DNA of 64,000 nucleotides from Leptobrachium leishanense (GCA_009667805.1 CM019063.1:405238959-405302958), one strand, 5' to 3'. Positions 48,243 to 61,455 are shown, numbered from the stretch's first letter. Numbers and translations are program-made. Notes: generated from the letters alone by a model not told the origin.

Positions 48243-48312
48243 CCTTTCCACTAGCAAGTTTCATCCAAGCCTGAGCTGCCAGATTGGTGTTCGAATCACA
48301 AAATATTTGCAC
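48243..48312 (-). CDS. C4orf51: C4orf51/TBATA-like exon 4
   Basis: 70 nt with acceptor TTTCTGTCTTTTTCTAG and donor AAGG|GTATAT. Phase 0 in, phase 1 out; the only open frame. It encodes VQIFCDSNTNLAAQAWMKLA and a few more residues. The segment NTNLAAQAWMKLA resembles the TBATA stretch where Asn/Pro-Leu is followed by SEAWKKEL-type residues. The entry matches exon 3, but the exit does not match the next exon I found. Confidence 0.68.
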
Positions 48313-49616
48313 CTAGAAAAAGACAGAAATTATGTTTTTTTCCCCCCATTTATTACAAAATGCAGGACTGTATTCTTACATGAATGTTATTTTTGTTAAT
48401 GTTCATAATTGTCTGAGATGAGGCGGGTATCAGAATCTAGAGTACCTCGGACAACACCGAGTCTAAATATAATCCTAGTAAAATGTATTAACTCTTCTTT
48501 AAGTGTAATTTATCAGACAATTTAATCTTTTAGACTCTTTCTAAAAACCATTCAAAAGCAGCAGTGAAGTGCATAAAAAGCCGTGTTCATTACTTTTTAT
48601 TTTTACTATACGCTCTTTTGTGCAAAAAAATCATGTATTTGAATACATTTTCAGCTGTGACTTGAATAGGAAAACAATTGATTGAGCTGTCAATCTATTA
48701 CCTATTGTTCCTATATCTACCCTTTACTAATACAGCATTCTTCCCAACAACTATGCCCTTAACTCACTCCCACGGGGCCTGGGTATCCGTAACCCATCCC
48801 TTCGGGGAAGTGAGAGGCCATAATATAAACACCCTTAAAATTTACCACACGTATTAGTCAAGAAATATTGCTACTAAACTCTCACAGATTGGCTACATGG
48901 AGGAGAATAGAGCCCCAACCCTCAAAACTCTGCACAACAGATTGTGGTCTTTTAGGAACCTATTACCACATGTGGTGGGATTGTATATTAGATTGGGTTT
49001 CTGGTCTTCGGTAATTACCCTTATCTTCTCAGTATTGAGCATCAATATCCTCAACTGCCACCAGCTCTTCTCAACTGCTCTGCACTTAGGCTCACATGTC
49101 ACATCTGCCCGGTACAACTGATGTGTCTGGCCAAAAACATTCAGAACTTAAGCATTCAGAGCCATTGGATAGATTGAACGCTCACTCAAGTGCCCTGCCC
49201 CCCTTATGCTGCACCCCCTTTCTCAGTGGTCATGTGATTGCTGCAGCTCAGAGGAAGCCCGAAGCATGTCATGTCCAGAGTGGTGCAGAATGAGAACAAT
49301 GCTGGATTCCAGGTGAATTTTATTTAATTACTTCAGGGTTAAAATGGGAGCAGGTACAGAGGGAGTCATGAGGGTTTAATGTTTAACCCCTTCATACCCA
49401 CCTTCCATTTTAAGCTGAAAGTATTCTTTTAAAGACTTCAGATGCAGGGCATCTAGAAAGCTCAGACACTATGGATTGAACAAGTCACCATATGACTCAC
49501 TAGTTACTTAAGTATTATGAGTTTTCTATAAAAATATAATTTCTGCATTCCAAATACAATTATTTGTGTCCAAATTATGTTAGATATAGAGATACAGTGT
49601 AGTCATGGTGTTTTAC
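48313..49616. other. Intron of the minus-strand gene
   Basis: No repeat named. 48900-49290 has short frames on both strands with no recognised content. Confidence 0.45.
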
Positions 49617-49675
49617 CATATTTTGGTTTCCAGCCTCTAAAGCTTTAGTTTGTTTCTTCAATGTGAATCCACTAC
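49617..49675 (-). CDS. C4orf51: C4orf51/TBATA-like exon 3
   Basis: 59 nt with acceptor TTATATTTTGCAG and donor ATG|GTAAAA. Phase 1 in, phase 0 out, consistent with exons 2 and 4. It encodes SGFTLKKQTKALEAGNQNM, Lys-rich and likely helical. The other frames contain stops within a few codons. Little family signal by itself; supported mainly by splice sites and phase. Confidence 0.6.
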
Positions 49676-49771
49676 CTGCAAAATATAATTTATTTTAGCT
49701 TAGTTAGCATATGTAGAACACAATTAGCCCACACAGTTTAATTTTTGTAGATGGTTGTCAATTTCCTATAT

Positions 49772-50577
49772 GGGTTATTCAGAGAGCCCCAAAATTTCAG
49801 TGCTCTCTTGTTCGGCACCCTTCGGTGAGGTCAATTCGCCGACCCTGGGGTGAATTCAGCAGTTACCGTAGGGTCCCTGAAGTGTGCCGTAGGGATCTGC
49901 AGAACGCAGTCGACGACCCGTTGAACTCATCCAATAAACCCCAGAAAAAAACGGCAAACTCATCCGATAAACCGGTGAACGCAGCCGCAAACTGCCAAAG
50001 GCAGCTGACGATTCATCGAACAAACCGGCGAAAGTCTCCTATCAGCCGCCGAACGCCACTGAAAAAAAGCTGATCAGCTTCCGAACATGAAAACGCATGG
50101 AAATAATATATGAGGTCCTACAAATAATAATAAAAATGGTCTGTTACAGAATTTTAAAAAATTTCATTTTATAAAAACCGAAATATATAAAAATTTCACT
50201 GACAAAATCCAGAAAAATGCCTTAAAAAAATTTCTAAAAAATAAATTAATAAAAAAGACTTTTTGCTGCAACTAGAAAGAATAAACATTGAAACCTCTGG
50301 GATTCGCCTGTTTATACCTGTCGAATGAAAGCACCGGAAATCTGGGCATTTTGCCAACTTTTTGGTGCTGTTCAGCGTTCTCTGAATAGATTAACCATTA
50401 CTTCTCTATGGGGAATTTCACTGCCGCTGAACAGCACCGTATTTCACTGGCAATTCACCAATATTTGCCTAATTGCCAGCTTTCTGAATAACCGAATTGC
50501 TATGAAATTGCACCGTACTGTGAAATTCACCGTTCGGTGCAATTCGGTGGCAAATTCAGCTCTCTTTGAATAACTCC
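49772..50577. repeat. MITE-like element with GGGTTATTCAGAGAG ends
   Basis: Left end GGGTTATTCAGAGAGC and right end the inverse of CTCTCTTTGAATAACTCC, about 806 bp. The interior has TTCGGCG/CGCCGAA blocks and an A/T-rich centre. Fragments of the same family are at 36534, 43697 and 56058. The target duplication is unclear. Confidence 0.7.
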
Positions 50578-50825
50578 TTATGTTTTCTGTACCTTGCGAC
50601 TAATGGATCTAATAGCCATTGTGTTCAACACGCTAGCTGTTTGGTGTTAAATGTTGTCTGTCTTTAGATATAATACTGAACAGTAACATTAACAAATCCT
50701 CCTGTTTTTAAGAGAATGACGCATCTCTATGATCAAGAAAAATGCTCACAAATCCCATCCAATGTATGGCTTTGTAAATTTACGTGCAACTGTACTTTTT
50801 GTAAATCCTATGTGAAAAATGTTTA

Positions 50826-50964
50826 AGATCAGGTTTCTCAAACTCCGCCCCCAAATGTTGATTGGCTACAATTTCCAGAAATCTTTGAATGCAATAGATA
50901 TTCAGAGAATCATGGGAGTTGTAGTTTTGAAACATCTGAGGGACAGAGTTTGAGATCCCTGTAC
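50826..50964. repeat. Short hAT-like MITE
   Basis: CAGGTTTCTCAAACTC and the inverse of GAGTTTGAGATCCCTG bracket about 140 bp. The flanking 8 bases match only partly, so the target duplication is eroded. Confidence 0.6.
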
Positions 50965-51417
50965 TAGATGCCTCTTTACTAACTATAAACACCTATACAT
51001 AAAACCCTTCTTTGACTTCAGTTCAATCCCATCTTTAAGTTACATCATTCTCTCCCGCCAGTCCATTCCGACTGTTAATAATAAAATGGAAGATATATGG
51101 TTATTATTCCATTTACCAGCAGCTAGTTACCAAGGTTTCCAATGCACATAATGAAATTGCTGTTATTTCAACCAATAACATGTCAGTAATATGACCTCCG
51201 GGATCTATTTCTCTGATTTAACAAGATTCAAGAACATCAGTGTCTCATAAGACATTTACATACTCAAACTACATAGGATATGGAAACGCTGCAGTTATTA
51301 TGAATTATCTGGAGATGACAGCCCTACACAATGTCAACATTGATCAATTATGCTGTACATAGATACAAACAGGCTAAACTGTAATACATTTTTTGACACC
51401 ATACATGATATTTTCAC
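50965..51417. other. Intron of the minus-strand gene
   Basis: Nothing recognised. Confidence 0.45.
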
Positions 51418-51491
51418 CTGTTTCCGAAGCTGTGTCTTTTTCACAGTTGTGGTGTCCTGGTAGATTGTGAAGCCTGGTGACTAGAAAAATT
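51418..51491 (-). CDS. C4orf51: C4orf51/TBATA-like exon 2
   Basis: 74 nt with an excellent acceptor (TTTTATTTTCTGCCAG) and donor CAG|GTGAAA. It enters in phase 2, completing a Glu codon after PHPP, and leaves in phase 1. It encodes IFLVTRLHNLPGHHNCEKD and a few more residues. The run PHPP-E-x-x-L-V-T-x-L-x-x-L-P-G parallels the TBATA segment in which HPHP is followed by a short hydrophobic strand and a Cys/Val-rich turn. The two other frames hit stops. Confidence 0.72.
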
Positions 51492-52059
51492 CTGGCAGAA
51501 AATAAAAAGTGAAAGTAAATTACTAACCCTAGATTGTACTGGAAGGCTGAAATGGCAGCCATGTTTACCATGCTAATGCTTTCATGTTTTCAGTACTTGG
51601 AGGGACTCTGTGTAATGTTAAATTAACCCATTCCTATCTTATTTTGATTTGTTTATTTGTATTGAGTAACACGTTCACAATGGACACTGACTGACCGTCT
51701 TCAGGGCAAAGTTAAGACCTCTATTTGAAAATCTGTAACAGTGGTAATGGACTGGGAAAGTAGTCTCCAGGTTAAATGAGACAGTCTAGCCACCACGATT
51801 ACTTAAACTTAATTAAGTGCTCCTAGTGTTCCTGCTCTTCCTGGATGCTATGACAGTGCTTCATAGTGAAGGGCTTCCATGCACCTGAAGGATATTAATC
51901 GGATGCTAACAGACAGACTTCAGTGCACCTAGATCCATAAGCTATGTCTGCACACATGAACTTGTCAACCCACCAGTTTTCAGAATGATCCAGTAGAGCA
52001 GCAGGAGAAGGGCTGGAAATGTATTGCATTGATCAAACCAATCCCCAACAAAAGTACTG

Positions 52060-52268
52060 TCTGGGTGGAGTAGAGGTAACATCACTGCTCTATAACCGTG
52101 GAGAGATTCTGTGGAGAAACAGGTTTGATCCCAGCAAGAGCACCTCTCCAGTAAGTGTCCTTGGCAAGACACCTCATGGTACATACTCGCCACCCAGGAC
52201 ATACTTGAAAAGTAGAGAAATCTCAATGTATCCTTCCTGGTAAAAAATCGTTCTAAAAAAAAAAAAAG
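52060..52268 (+). mobile_element. tRNA-like SINE with LINE-derived 3' tail
   Basis: The head has RNA polymerase III promoter boxes: A box TGGAGTAGAGG at 52066-52076 and B box GGTTTGATCCC at 52122-52132, about 45 bp apart as in tRNA genes. From about 52188 the sequence CCCAGGACATACTTGAAAAG...CTTCCTGGTAAA is the 3' tail of the L2/CR1-clade LINE found at 6438-6500 and 44200-44260. It ends in poly(A). This is a classic SINE built to be copied by the partner LINE's reverse transcriptase. Confidence 0.82.
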
Positions 52269-53320
52269 GGCCATTTCAATGAAACACCAGATATGAAAAT
52301 AATTTATTCATGAGGCTATTTGTGGTTGGCACAATGCCAACTCGAAGCGTGTGCCATTGCACATGGCATGCGCTGCCAGTAGAGGCTTTATCAACAGATA
52401 AAATAACAATTTATATATTTCCTAGTTTGTATTAAAGGATTAGAATCAATAATGATGAGCAGTTTAACACAGAGGCATTTCTGTAAAAGGATAATTTAAG
52501 ATAAAGTGGCATCCTCCATTCCATTTTTGACTTAATGGGGATAAGAGGAGTGACCTGATTCCTTAATTTCTTCTACTGAAGGTGTTAACTTAGTCAAGGT
52601 GGCTGGAATGTCTTTGTATTATTCATAAATAAAGCCAGAAAGTCTAAGGCTGGTCTTGCTTGAATACAATGTCAATAATCATCGTAAATTGCCCCGGAAT
52701 GGAAGAGGGTCAACTGTGAATGGATGATTTGGTTTCCACAAAGGCGTGGTGAGTTGAATTAAGAGAAAAGGAAGGGAACTGCTTGTCCTATATTTAGGTC
52801 CGTATCTACACTTTATGTATATCTGAAATTGTTGATTATTTAGTTTGTAAGTAATGCACCACGTGTGCACAGCATAATGATAGGGCAGCACACTTTCTGC
52901 AATGCTTTTTTTCTGTACCAATACTTTGAACAATCTAACCATGAAACCTAAACCAAGCACAAGGTTAATGGGAAACTCTACAAAAACCACCCATTTCTTC
53001 CTATTTTTTTATAAAAATAAAAAGTTACTTTTTCATCCTATGACATTGTTTCTCCTTCATTCTTCTGGTGCAGACATCCAGCTAAAGGAAGGATGCCCAG
53101 CCTGGGACAAACTGCACTTGTACTGAGAAGTATGAGTCATGGGGAGCAATAGTGCACTTGCAGTTTTTGAATTTAAGTGCAACTCTGGATGACTGCCCAG
53201 CGGCAATGATGGGCAGTATCCGGGCAAAGGTAAGTCAAGCTACTAGACAAGCTACTGTCACCATGATTGCTACGTTAAACTTAAGTGGTTATGGTGACTA
53301 CTACATCCATTTACAGCTAG
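52269..53320. other. Intron 1 of the minus-strand gene
   Basis: No element recognised between the SINE and the Harbinger-type MITE. Confidence 0.45.
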
Positions 53321-53323
53321 GGT

Positions 53324-53738
53324 CAGACGAATGCAGTGTTCGCGTCGTCCGTGAAAAAGTGCGTTCGAACGAATGGACATATTTTTTTACGGAATAAGTG
53401 ATAGCGGTCATACGATGCGCATTTTCGGCGGTGATTTTTTTACGGATCATCAAACACTTTTTGCGTCTGGATGTTATGTTGGCAGGACATAAGCAGCGTC
53501 TGACGTCTCCTAATCACGCACACACGCCGCTAGTGGACGCAGCACACTCTGTACGTCAGTACTAGCGGTTTGACGCTCTCGAAAAAATGCGTTCGTTTGC
53601 CACTTGTGTTGCGTGGACGGACGTTCATGCGGCTGTTCTTCGTATGTTGCCCAGCATTGGACGTCATTTGCTGCTAGCACGGCCGTGATTAAGTGCGGCT
53701 AAACGCATGTTAAAACTGCGTTCGTCTGACCCCACCCT
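53324..53738. mobile_element. Harbinger-type MITE, copy iii
   Basis: GCTAGGGTCAGACGAATGC and the inverse of GCGTTCGTCTGACCCCACCC bound about 415 bp. It belongs to the same family as copies i and ii. The target duplication is less clear than in the others. Confidence 0.8.
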
Positions 53739-53943
53739 AAACCATGGCATTGCCATAAACACAACTTGTAATTATAGCAATCACTGCTTTTGTTATGGTT
53801 TTACAAGATTTTGACAAAAAACAGAATCACATTACATCATCAAACATTGCATGGGGAAACCTGGAAAAAAGTATTGCATATTTTTTTTTTAAATAAGATG
53901 TGTCTAATATGTGTCATCCTCATTGATTCTCGACAAACCTTAC

Positions 53944-54200
53944 TCAGGTGGATGAGGTTTGTTCATCCTGGTTGGCGAGCTCACTCTCTTCCTTGCCTGA
54001 GATGTTTCGTCCATTCCTTTCACTCCATATTCACCAGTATACACTGTTGAACTTTTGGATCTTCGACTTGCCTCAAAGTTCTGCTGATCCTCGGCTTTTC
54101 TTTTAATGTCATTGTATTTTCCGATCTTGAAAGGCAAAGGATAATTCTGTCTGACAAATGACTGGAAGTTAGCATTGTCGTAGATGGAATAACTCGCCAT
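53944..54200 (-). CDS. C4orf51: C4orf51/TBATA-like exon 1 (start codon)
   Basis: The ATG at 54198-54200 has G at +4 and is the first ATG of the frame. It gives 85 codons plus 2 nt, then donor GA|GTAAGG. Features: PLPF at residues 21-24, DIKRKA at 31-36, STVYTGEYG at 51-59, and SPTRMNKPHPP at 75-85. The pair IKRKA and TVYTGEY matches my memory of human C4orf51 (IRRKA and TTYTGSY) at similar spacing. The N-x-PHP motif resembles the HPHP motif of TBATA. Confidence 0.75.
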
Positions 54201-54313
54201 TCAGGTGTTTGGGAAAAACTAAAATGTTTAGCCTTAAAAAGCGAAAGCAGATACTTCCAGCTTTTCAGCCGCTTGTTAAACAATTACAATAGACTGGCCT
54301 CTTGTTTTCAGAA

Positions 54314-54327
54314 GTTGCTAGGCATCC
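54314..54327 (-). promoter_or_regulatory. Weak RFX X-box-like half site upstream of the minus-strand gene
   Basis: The plus-strand bases GTTGCTAGGCATCC lie 114-127 bp before the start codon of exon 1. One half (GTTGCT) is close to the X-box half GTTRCC; the other half is poor. X-boxes in this position mark many cilia and testis genes. Suggestive only. Confidence 0.2.
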
Positions 54328-54649
54328 GTGGTGAGCCATAGTACTTGACCTCTGTTACTTCAGCACTGACTCAGATTACCACAGCAAAAAAAATAATAAT
54401 CGGAAATTAGAGTCATTACATTTAAATTATGTACTCGAACGTAAAGTGCAATAACATTGGAAAACAGGTTCAACCGCTTCAAAAGGTTAATAAATAAATA
54501 GTAATGTGTGTCAATATTTATAAGGAAGAGTGTTGAAAAAAATCCAGCAATAAAATGAAATTGGATTCTCATGAATGGGAACAGGCTTTTCAATCTATGT
54601 TTATATTCCTTTAAATTTGTGGGTAGAGTATCTGACATTTTAACCCTCA

Positions 54650-55172
54650 AGAACTGTGTGCAAGTACTGGAGACCGTATCTCCAGAAGGATATAGACATC
54701 TTAGAGAGAGTTCAGAGAAGGGCTACTAAAATGGTGTACGGCTTGAAGGAGAAAAGTTACCAAGAAAGGCTTAATGATCTTAACATGTACAGCTTGGAAA
54801 AAAGACGAGACAGAGGAGATATGATAGAAACATTTAAATACGTAAAGGAAATCCACAAGGTAGGGGAAGGGAGTATATTTAAACGGAAACAAAATAGCAA
54901 AACAAGAGGACATAGTCTTAGATTAGAGGGGCAAAGGTTTAAAAGTAACATCAGAAAGCATTATTTTACTGAGAGGGTGGTGGATACATGGAACAGCCTT
55001 CCAGTTGAAGTGGTAGAGGCCAAAACAGTGATTGAATTTAAGGAGGCATGGGATAGGCATAAGGCTATCCTAAACAAAAGATAAATCCAGGTAAAGTATC
55101 CATGTAATTGGGCAGACTAGATGGGCCGAAAGGTTCTTATCTGCCGACATTTTCTATGTTTCTATGAACAAC
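54650..55172 (+). mobile_element. CR1-type LINE 3' end
   Basis: The frame 54656-55084 encodes the C-terminal end of a CR1-clade reverse transcriptase: ILERVQRRATKMV, YSLEKRRDRGDMIE, TRGHSLRL and VVDTWNSLPVEVV. The 3' end ACTAGATGGGCCGAAAGG followed by TTTCTATG repeats at 55155-55170 is the CR1 signature tail. Strongly 5'-truncated. It lies about 450 bp upstream of the minus-strand gene's start, pointing away. Confidence 0.92.
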
Positions 55173-56057
55173 AATCTATATACATGGCTTCTGTATAGTT
55201 TTTCCATTTCTCAGCACTTTAAAATTATATTATGAAAACATTACACATCTATCACTTCTCTCCTGCCAAGGTATGAGCGCATGTAAAATCATTATGGTTT
55301 GCACACATGGAAAACATTTATTACATGCATGCTTCCGTTTTCAAGCATCAGATAAAGATCATTCAAAAAGTTCAGAGGTGGCCCTAAAAGGTGGACAAGC
55401 AGGACATTTTACTAAGCAGCACCAACTCTGTGTGTGCTTGTGATAGGAGACCTTATACTTATACATTGTGGTCCAACAGATCGCTCTGGCCTTGTGGGAA
55501 AGGTGTATCTAAAGAAACCATATCACTATGAAATAGCTTATTAAACCCTTTCCTGTTGAGATGTGGCCAATATGTAGGACATGTTGTCATCATCACTCAT
55601 CTGTCCCGCACTCCTTGTGATGACTCGGGACTTCTGTCCCTCCAAATTAGCCTCCTGATCGCAAGACTAATTTGAAGGAATTGAGGAAGTTTACAGATGT
55701 CAGGAAACCTCCTTAAATCCAACAGAGCTGGCGAAAGTTTGACTCTGGCCTTTCCAATGTTACCAAATATGACCTTATAACACAGCAGAATTGTACACTT
55801 TTCACTTATAAAACAAACTATGCTACTACAATAACTCACCTAATTTTTCACACCAGCAGCAAGTGCGGAAGAGATGACACAAAGTGTAATTACATATCAT
55901 TATTACCTCTCCTCAAGAGTAATCCCAGCACGGCAGAATTTTACTCTCCCTCTTTCTGTTATTTTAATGCCAAAGAGCCCCAAAACCAATCTTGGAACGA
56001 TAACTGTCTAATCTTTCCAAAAATATAATTATTAGGGCAATAGTTAAAACCAAAGTA
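55173..56057. other. Intergenic DNA, no gene seen
   Basis: No exon or repeat recognised. Confidence 0.4.
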
Positions 56058-56970
56058 CAATTCGGTGGCAAATTCAGCACTCTTTGAATAACCCCTATAG
56101 TATATAATTTAAGTAATGTTTATGTATCAGGGGTGGACTGACCCATCGAGCATTTGAGCATTGCCCTAGGGCACGGATGGGGTAGGGGCCTGGATTGGAG
56201 CCCCATCAGTCTGCTTTTGTGCCCCTGTAATGCCGGGACATGTGTGGAGCGACATGGGAATTCCCTCCCCAGCGCTGAGAATGCTCCACGCATGTCCTGT
56301 TGTGTCCTTCCTAGGTGCCAGCATGGCTGCGAGCAGGGGCTGCAGCCACAGTGGGCTGACATGAAATAGGTCAGCCCTTGCTGTGGGACTGCCCCCCCCT
56401 TGCAAAGGGAGTCAATAAAACTCACAGTAATGTGAGGTGTGTATGAGTGTATCATAGAGCTCCACAGCAATAAAACACACTATTGCGAAGTGTGAATGAG
56501 CATGAGTTTTATTGCTCTGGATCTCTGTGATACGCTCATTGTGCACAATATTGTGAGTTTTTTTTGCTGTGGAGCTCTGTAATGTGCAGTGTCTGCAAGT
56601 GTACCAGTACCGTATAAACTTGAAAAGTGATTGGCAGCTTCACACATGTGCTGCGGCGCAGCCTTAGCTCCAATGAGTGGTTGATGGCTGCCGCAGCAGA
56701 ACAGTGGCCATCTGTAAGTCTGGAGGAGTTACAATGGATTCCCCAATTCGCTGCTGGGCCCAAGTGGATTTTCTTAACTAAGTAAAATATTTGAAAAATT
56801 GTGTAACGAAAATAGTTCTTTAACACAACAATCTACATGTGGGGGTTGCATTGTTTGGGTGGGGTTTTGTATGGGTGTGACCTTCTGTGGACATGGCACA
56901 AGTGGGCTCCGTGATCTCCTATTGCCCGGGGGCCCCATTAGTAGTCAGTCAACATGTTATGTATGGTTTT
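56058..56970. repeat. DNA-transposon-like repeat
   Basis: 56058-56097 is a fragment of the GGGGTTATTCA family. About 56127-56965 begins GGGGTGGACTGACC and ends with a related inverted segment (AGTAGTCAGTCAAC), suggesting a hAT-like non-autonomous element. The last bases of the window (GGGGCTGACTGGCAAC) look like the start of another. Confidence 0.4.
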
Positions 56971-57344
56971 TCTTTTCTTCTAAAGAAGACTGTAGAAATG
57001 GCAACAATGAGAAGTAATCTCTAAATATCCCTGCTGAATATTCTGAAAATAAACATCTGTCTGACCTTGAAAAGCAGTATAACTAGTGTGAGGTGTTTAT
57101 CTGTGACATTTATATTGTTTTGGTCCATAAAATCATCAGTGTTGGCATTGAAATAATACTGGCATGGTTCTCGTGATGATCTTTAACAGTATGCGGTGTA
57201 TTTATTTGCTGGGTGTGAATATGCTTTGTGTGTTTAACTATGGAAAACAACAGGTGAGACATACATATATGCAGTCATTCAGGCATGTCTGCTCTGCTCT
57301 ACTCCAGCAACAATCCTGAATGGGATATAGTTTAACTAGTGGCG
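56971..57344. other. Non-coding stretch
   Basis: Nothing recognised. Confidence 0.4.
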
Positions 57345-57579
57345 TCACTAGGGTTGGTGTCAGCCGGTGCGGTAACTATTGGTGTCCCCCCCCCCCGAGT
57401 TTTATAGATTTTTTTTAACTACTCTTACTCCTAAAGCAGTACTCCCATATAACACTGAATGCTCATACACACAGCGCACATTACTGTGAGGTTTATTGCT
57501 GTGGAGCTCTCTCATATGCTAACACAACTTTTTGCCAGCTGCCAGCAAGTACGTTGCCTGTTCGAAGGCAGTGAAAGCA

Positions 57580-57672
57580 CACATGGATATATATTGCCCC
57601 CAGCAGCTCTGGATATATTGCCCCCAGCAGCTCTTGATATATATTACCCCCAGCAGCTCACCCATGGATATA
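57580..57672. repeat. Left portion of the GGATAT..GCCCC minisatellite
   Basis: Several units of GGATATATTGCCCCCAGCAG. The array resumes after the Tc1 element at 59272, so the transposon split it. Confidence 0.8.
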
Positions 57673-59271
<1,599 letters not shown>

Positions 59272-61445
59272 TATATTGCCCCCAGCTCACATATGGATAT
59301 ATTGCCCCAGTTCACAGTTATATATTGCCCCCAGCAGCTCACCCATGGATATATATTGCCCCAGCTCACATATGGATATATTGTGCCTCAGCTCACACAT
59401 GGATATATCGCGCCTCAGCTCACACATGGATATATTGCCCCAGACCAGCTCACACATGGATATTGCCCCAGCTCTCATGGATACTGCCCCAGCTCTCATG
59501 GATACTGCCCCCAGCACACATGGATATGCCCCAGCTCCTCTCATGGATATTGCCCCAGCTCCTCTCATGAATATACTGCCCCAGCTCCTCTCATGGATAT
59601 ACTGCCCCAGCTGCTCTCATGGATATACTGCCTCAGCTGCTCTCATGGATATACTGCCTCAGCTGCTCTCATGAATATACTGCCCCAGCTCCTCTCATGG
59701 ATATACTGCCCCAGCTGCTCTCATGCATATACTGCCCCAGCTGCTCTCATGCATATACTGCCCCAGCTGCTCTAATTGATAATGCCCCAGCTGCTCTCAT
59801 GGATTTTGCCCCAGCTCCTCTCATGGATTTTGCCCCAGCTCATGGATATGCCCCAGCTCATGGATATGCCCCAGCACATGGATATACTGCCCCAGCTCAT
59901 GGATATACTGCCCCAGCTCATGGATATACTGCACCAGCTCATGGATATTGCCCCAGCTCATGGATATTGCCCCAGCTCATGGATATTGCCCCAGCTCATG
60001 GATACTGCCCCCAGCACCTCATGGATTTGCCCCAGCACCTCATGGATTTGCCCCAGCACCTCATGGATATGCCCCAGCACCTCATGGATTTGCCCCAGCA
60101 CCTCATGGATTTGCCCCAGCACCTCATGGATATGCCCCAGCACCTCATGGATTTGCCCCAGCACCTCATGGATTTGCCCCAGCACCTCAAGAATTTGCCC
60201 CAGCACCTCATGGATATGCCCCAGCAGCTCATGGATATGCCCAAGCACCTCATGGATATGCCCCAGCAGCTCATGGATATGCCCCAGCAGCTCATGGATA
60301 TGCCCCAGCAGCTCATGGATACTGCCCCAGCAAATGGATATGCCCCAGCAGATGGATTACTGCCAAAGCAAATGGATATGCCCCAGCACCTCATGGATAA
60401 TGCCCCAGCACCTCATGGATATGCCCCAGCTCACCTCCACCGTGTATTTGCTCCCTGCGAGCGTCCAAAGCATGCAGCTTGTATACTGCCCCAGCTCATG
60501 GATATACTGCCCCAGCTGCTCTAATTGATAATGCCCCAGCTGCTCTCATGGATTTTGCCCCAGCTCCTCTCATGGATTTTGCCCCAGCTCATGGATATGC
60601 CCCAGCACATGGATATACTGCACCAGCTCATGGATATTGCCCCAGCTCATGGATATTGCCCCAGCTCATGGATACTGCCCCAGCTCATGGATATGCCCCA
60701 GCACCTCATGGATTTGCCCCAGCACCTCATGGATTTGCCCCAGCACCTCATGGATATGCCCCAGCACCTCATGGATATGCCCCAGCACCTCATGGATTTG
60801 CCCCAGCACCTCATGGATATGCCCCAGCACCTCATGGATTTGCCCCAGCACCTCAAGAATTTGCCCCAGCACCTCATGGATATGCCCCAGCAGCTCATGG
60901 ATATGCCCAAGCACCTCATGGATATGCCCCAGCAGCTCATGGATATGCCCCAGCAGCTCATGGATATGCCCCAGCAGCTCATGGATATGCCCCAGCAGCT
61001 CATGGATACTGCCCCAGCAAATGGATATGCCCCAGCAGATGGATTACTGCCAAAGCAAATGGATATGCCCCAGCACCTCATGGATAATGCCCCAGCACCT
61101 CATGGATATGCCCCAGCTCACCTCCACCGTGTATTCGCTCCCTGCGAGCGTCCAAAGCATGCAGCTTGTATACTGCCCCAGCTCATGGATATACTGCCCC
61201 AGCTGCTCTAATTGATAATGCCCCAGCTGCTCTCATGGATTTTGCCCCAGCTCCTCTCATGGATTTTGCCCCAGCTCATGGATATGCCCCAGCACATGGA
61301 TATACTGCCCCAGCACATGGATATACTGCCCCAGCACCTCATGGATATGCCCCAGCACCTCATGGATATGCCCCAGCACCTCATGGATAATGCCCCAGCA
61401 CCAGATGGATACTGCCCCAGCTCCTCATGGATATGCCCCAGCTCA
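59272..61445. repeat. 21-bp minisatellite with higher-order duplications
   Basis: Tandem units of the type CATGGATATGCCCCAGCACCT (21 bp), with shorter and longer variants towards the left. Larger blocks beginning TCTAATTGATAATGCC recur at 59771, 60520 and 61207, giving two full higher-order units (749 and 687 bp) and one partial. Each ends with a CACCTCCACCGTGTATT...GCATGCAGCTTG segment. Because the unit is a multiple of three and free of stops, several frames stay open for hundreds of codons. They are not genes. Confidence 0.95.
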
Positions 61446-61455
61446 CCTCCACTGC

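Larger units (their letters stand above)
42833..54200 (-). other. C4orf51: Gene span: C4orf51/TBATA-like protein, seven of about eight coding exons placed
   Basis: Minus-strand gene found from exon structure. Placed exons: 53944-54200, 51418-51491, 49617-49675, 48243-48312, 46654-46726, 45283-45361 and 42833-42978. Each has GT-AG borders and a single usable frame. Phases match at every junction except between 48243 and 46726, where an undiscovered exon (phase 1 in, phase 2 out) is required. The N-terminus (IKRKA, then TVYTGEYG) resembles C4orf51. The later order NKPHPP, AAQAWMKLA, QWLLNAG and MRLLRTL parallels TBATA/SPATIAL, a testis-, brain- and thymus-expressed family. The gene lies tail-to-tail with ZNF827, as I recall human C4orf51 does. 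Function is unknown; a role in cilia or sperm is only a guess. Confidence 0.7.

Noticed and set aside
52066..52132. tRNA gene
   Set aside because: A and B boxes are present but no cloverleaf or anticodon arm fits, and the LINE tail identifies it as a SINE head.
59619..61215. Several ORFs of 190-300 codons in three forward frames (repeats such as MDMPQHL)
   Set aside because: They come from a 21-bp stop-free tandem repeat. All frames are equally open, and there are no splice sites or domains.
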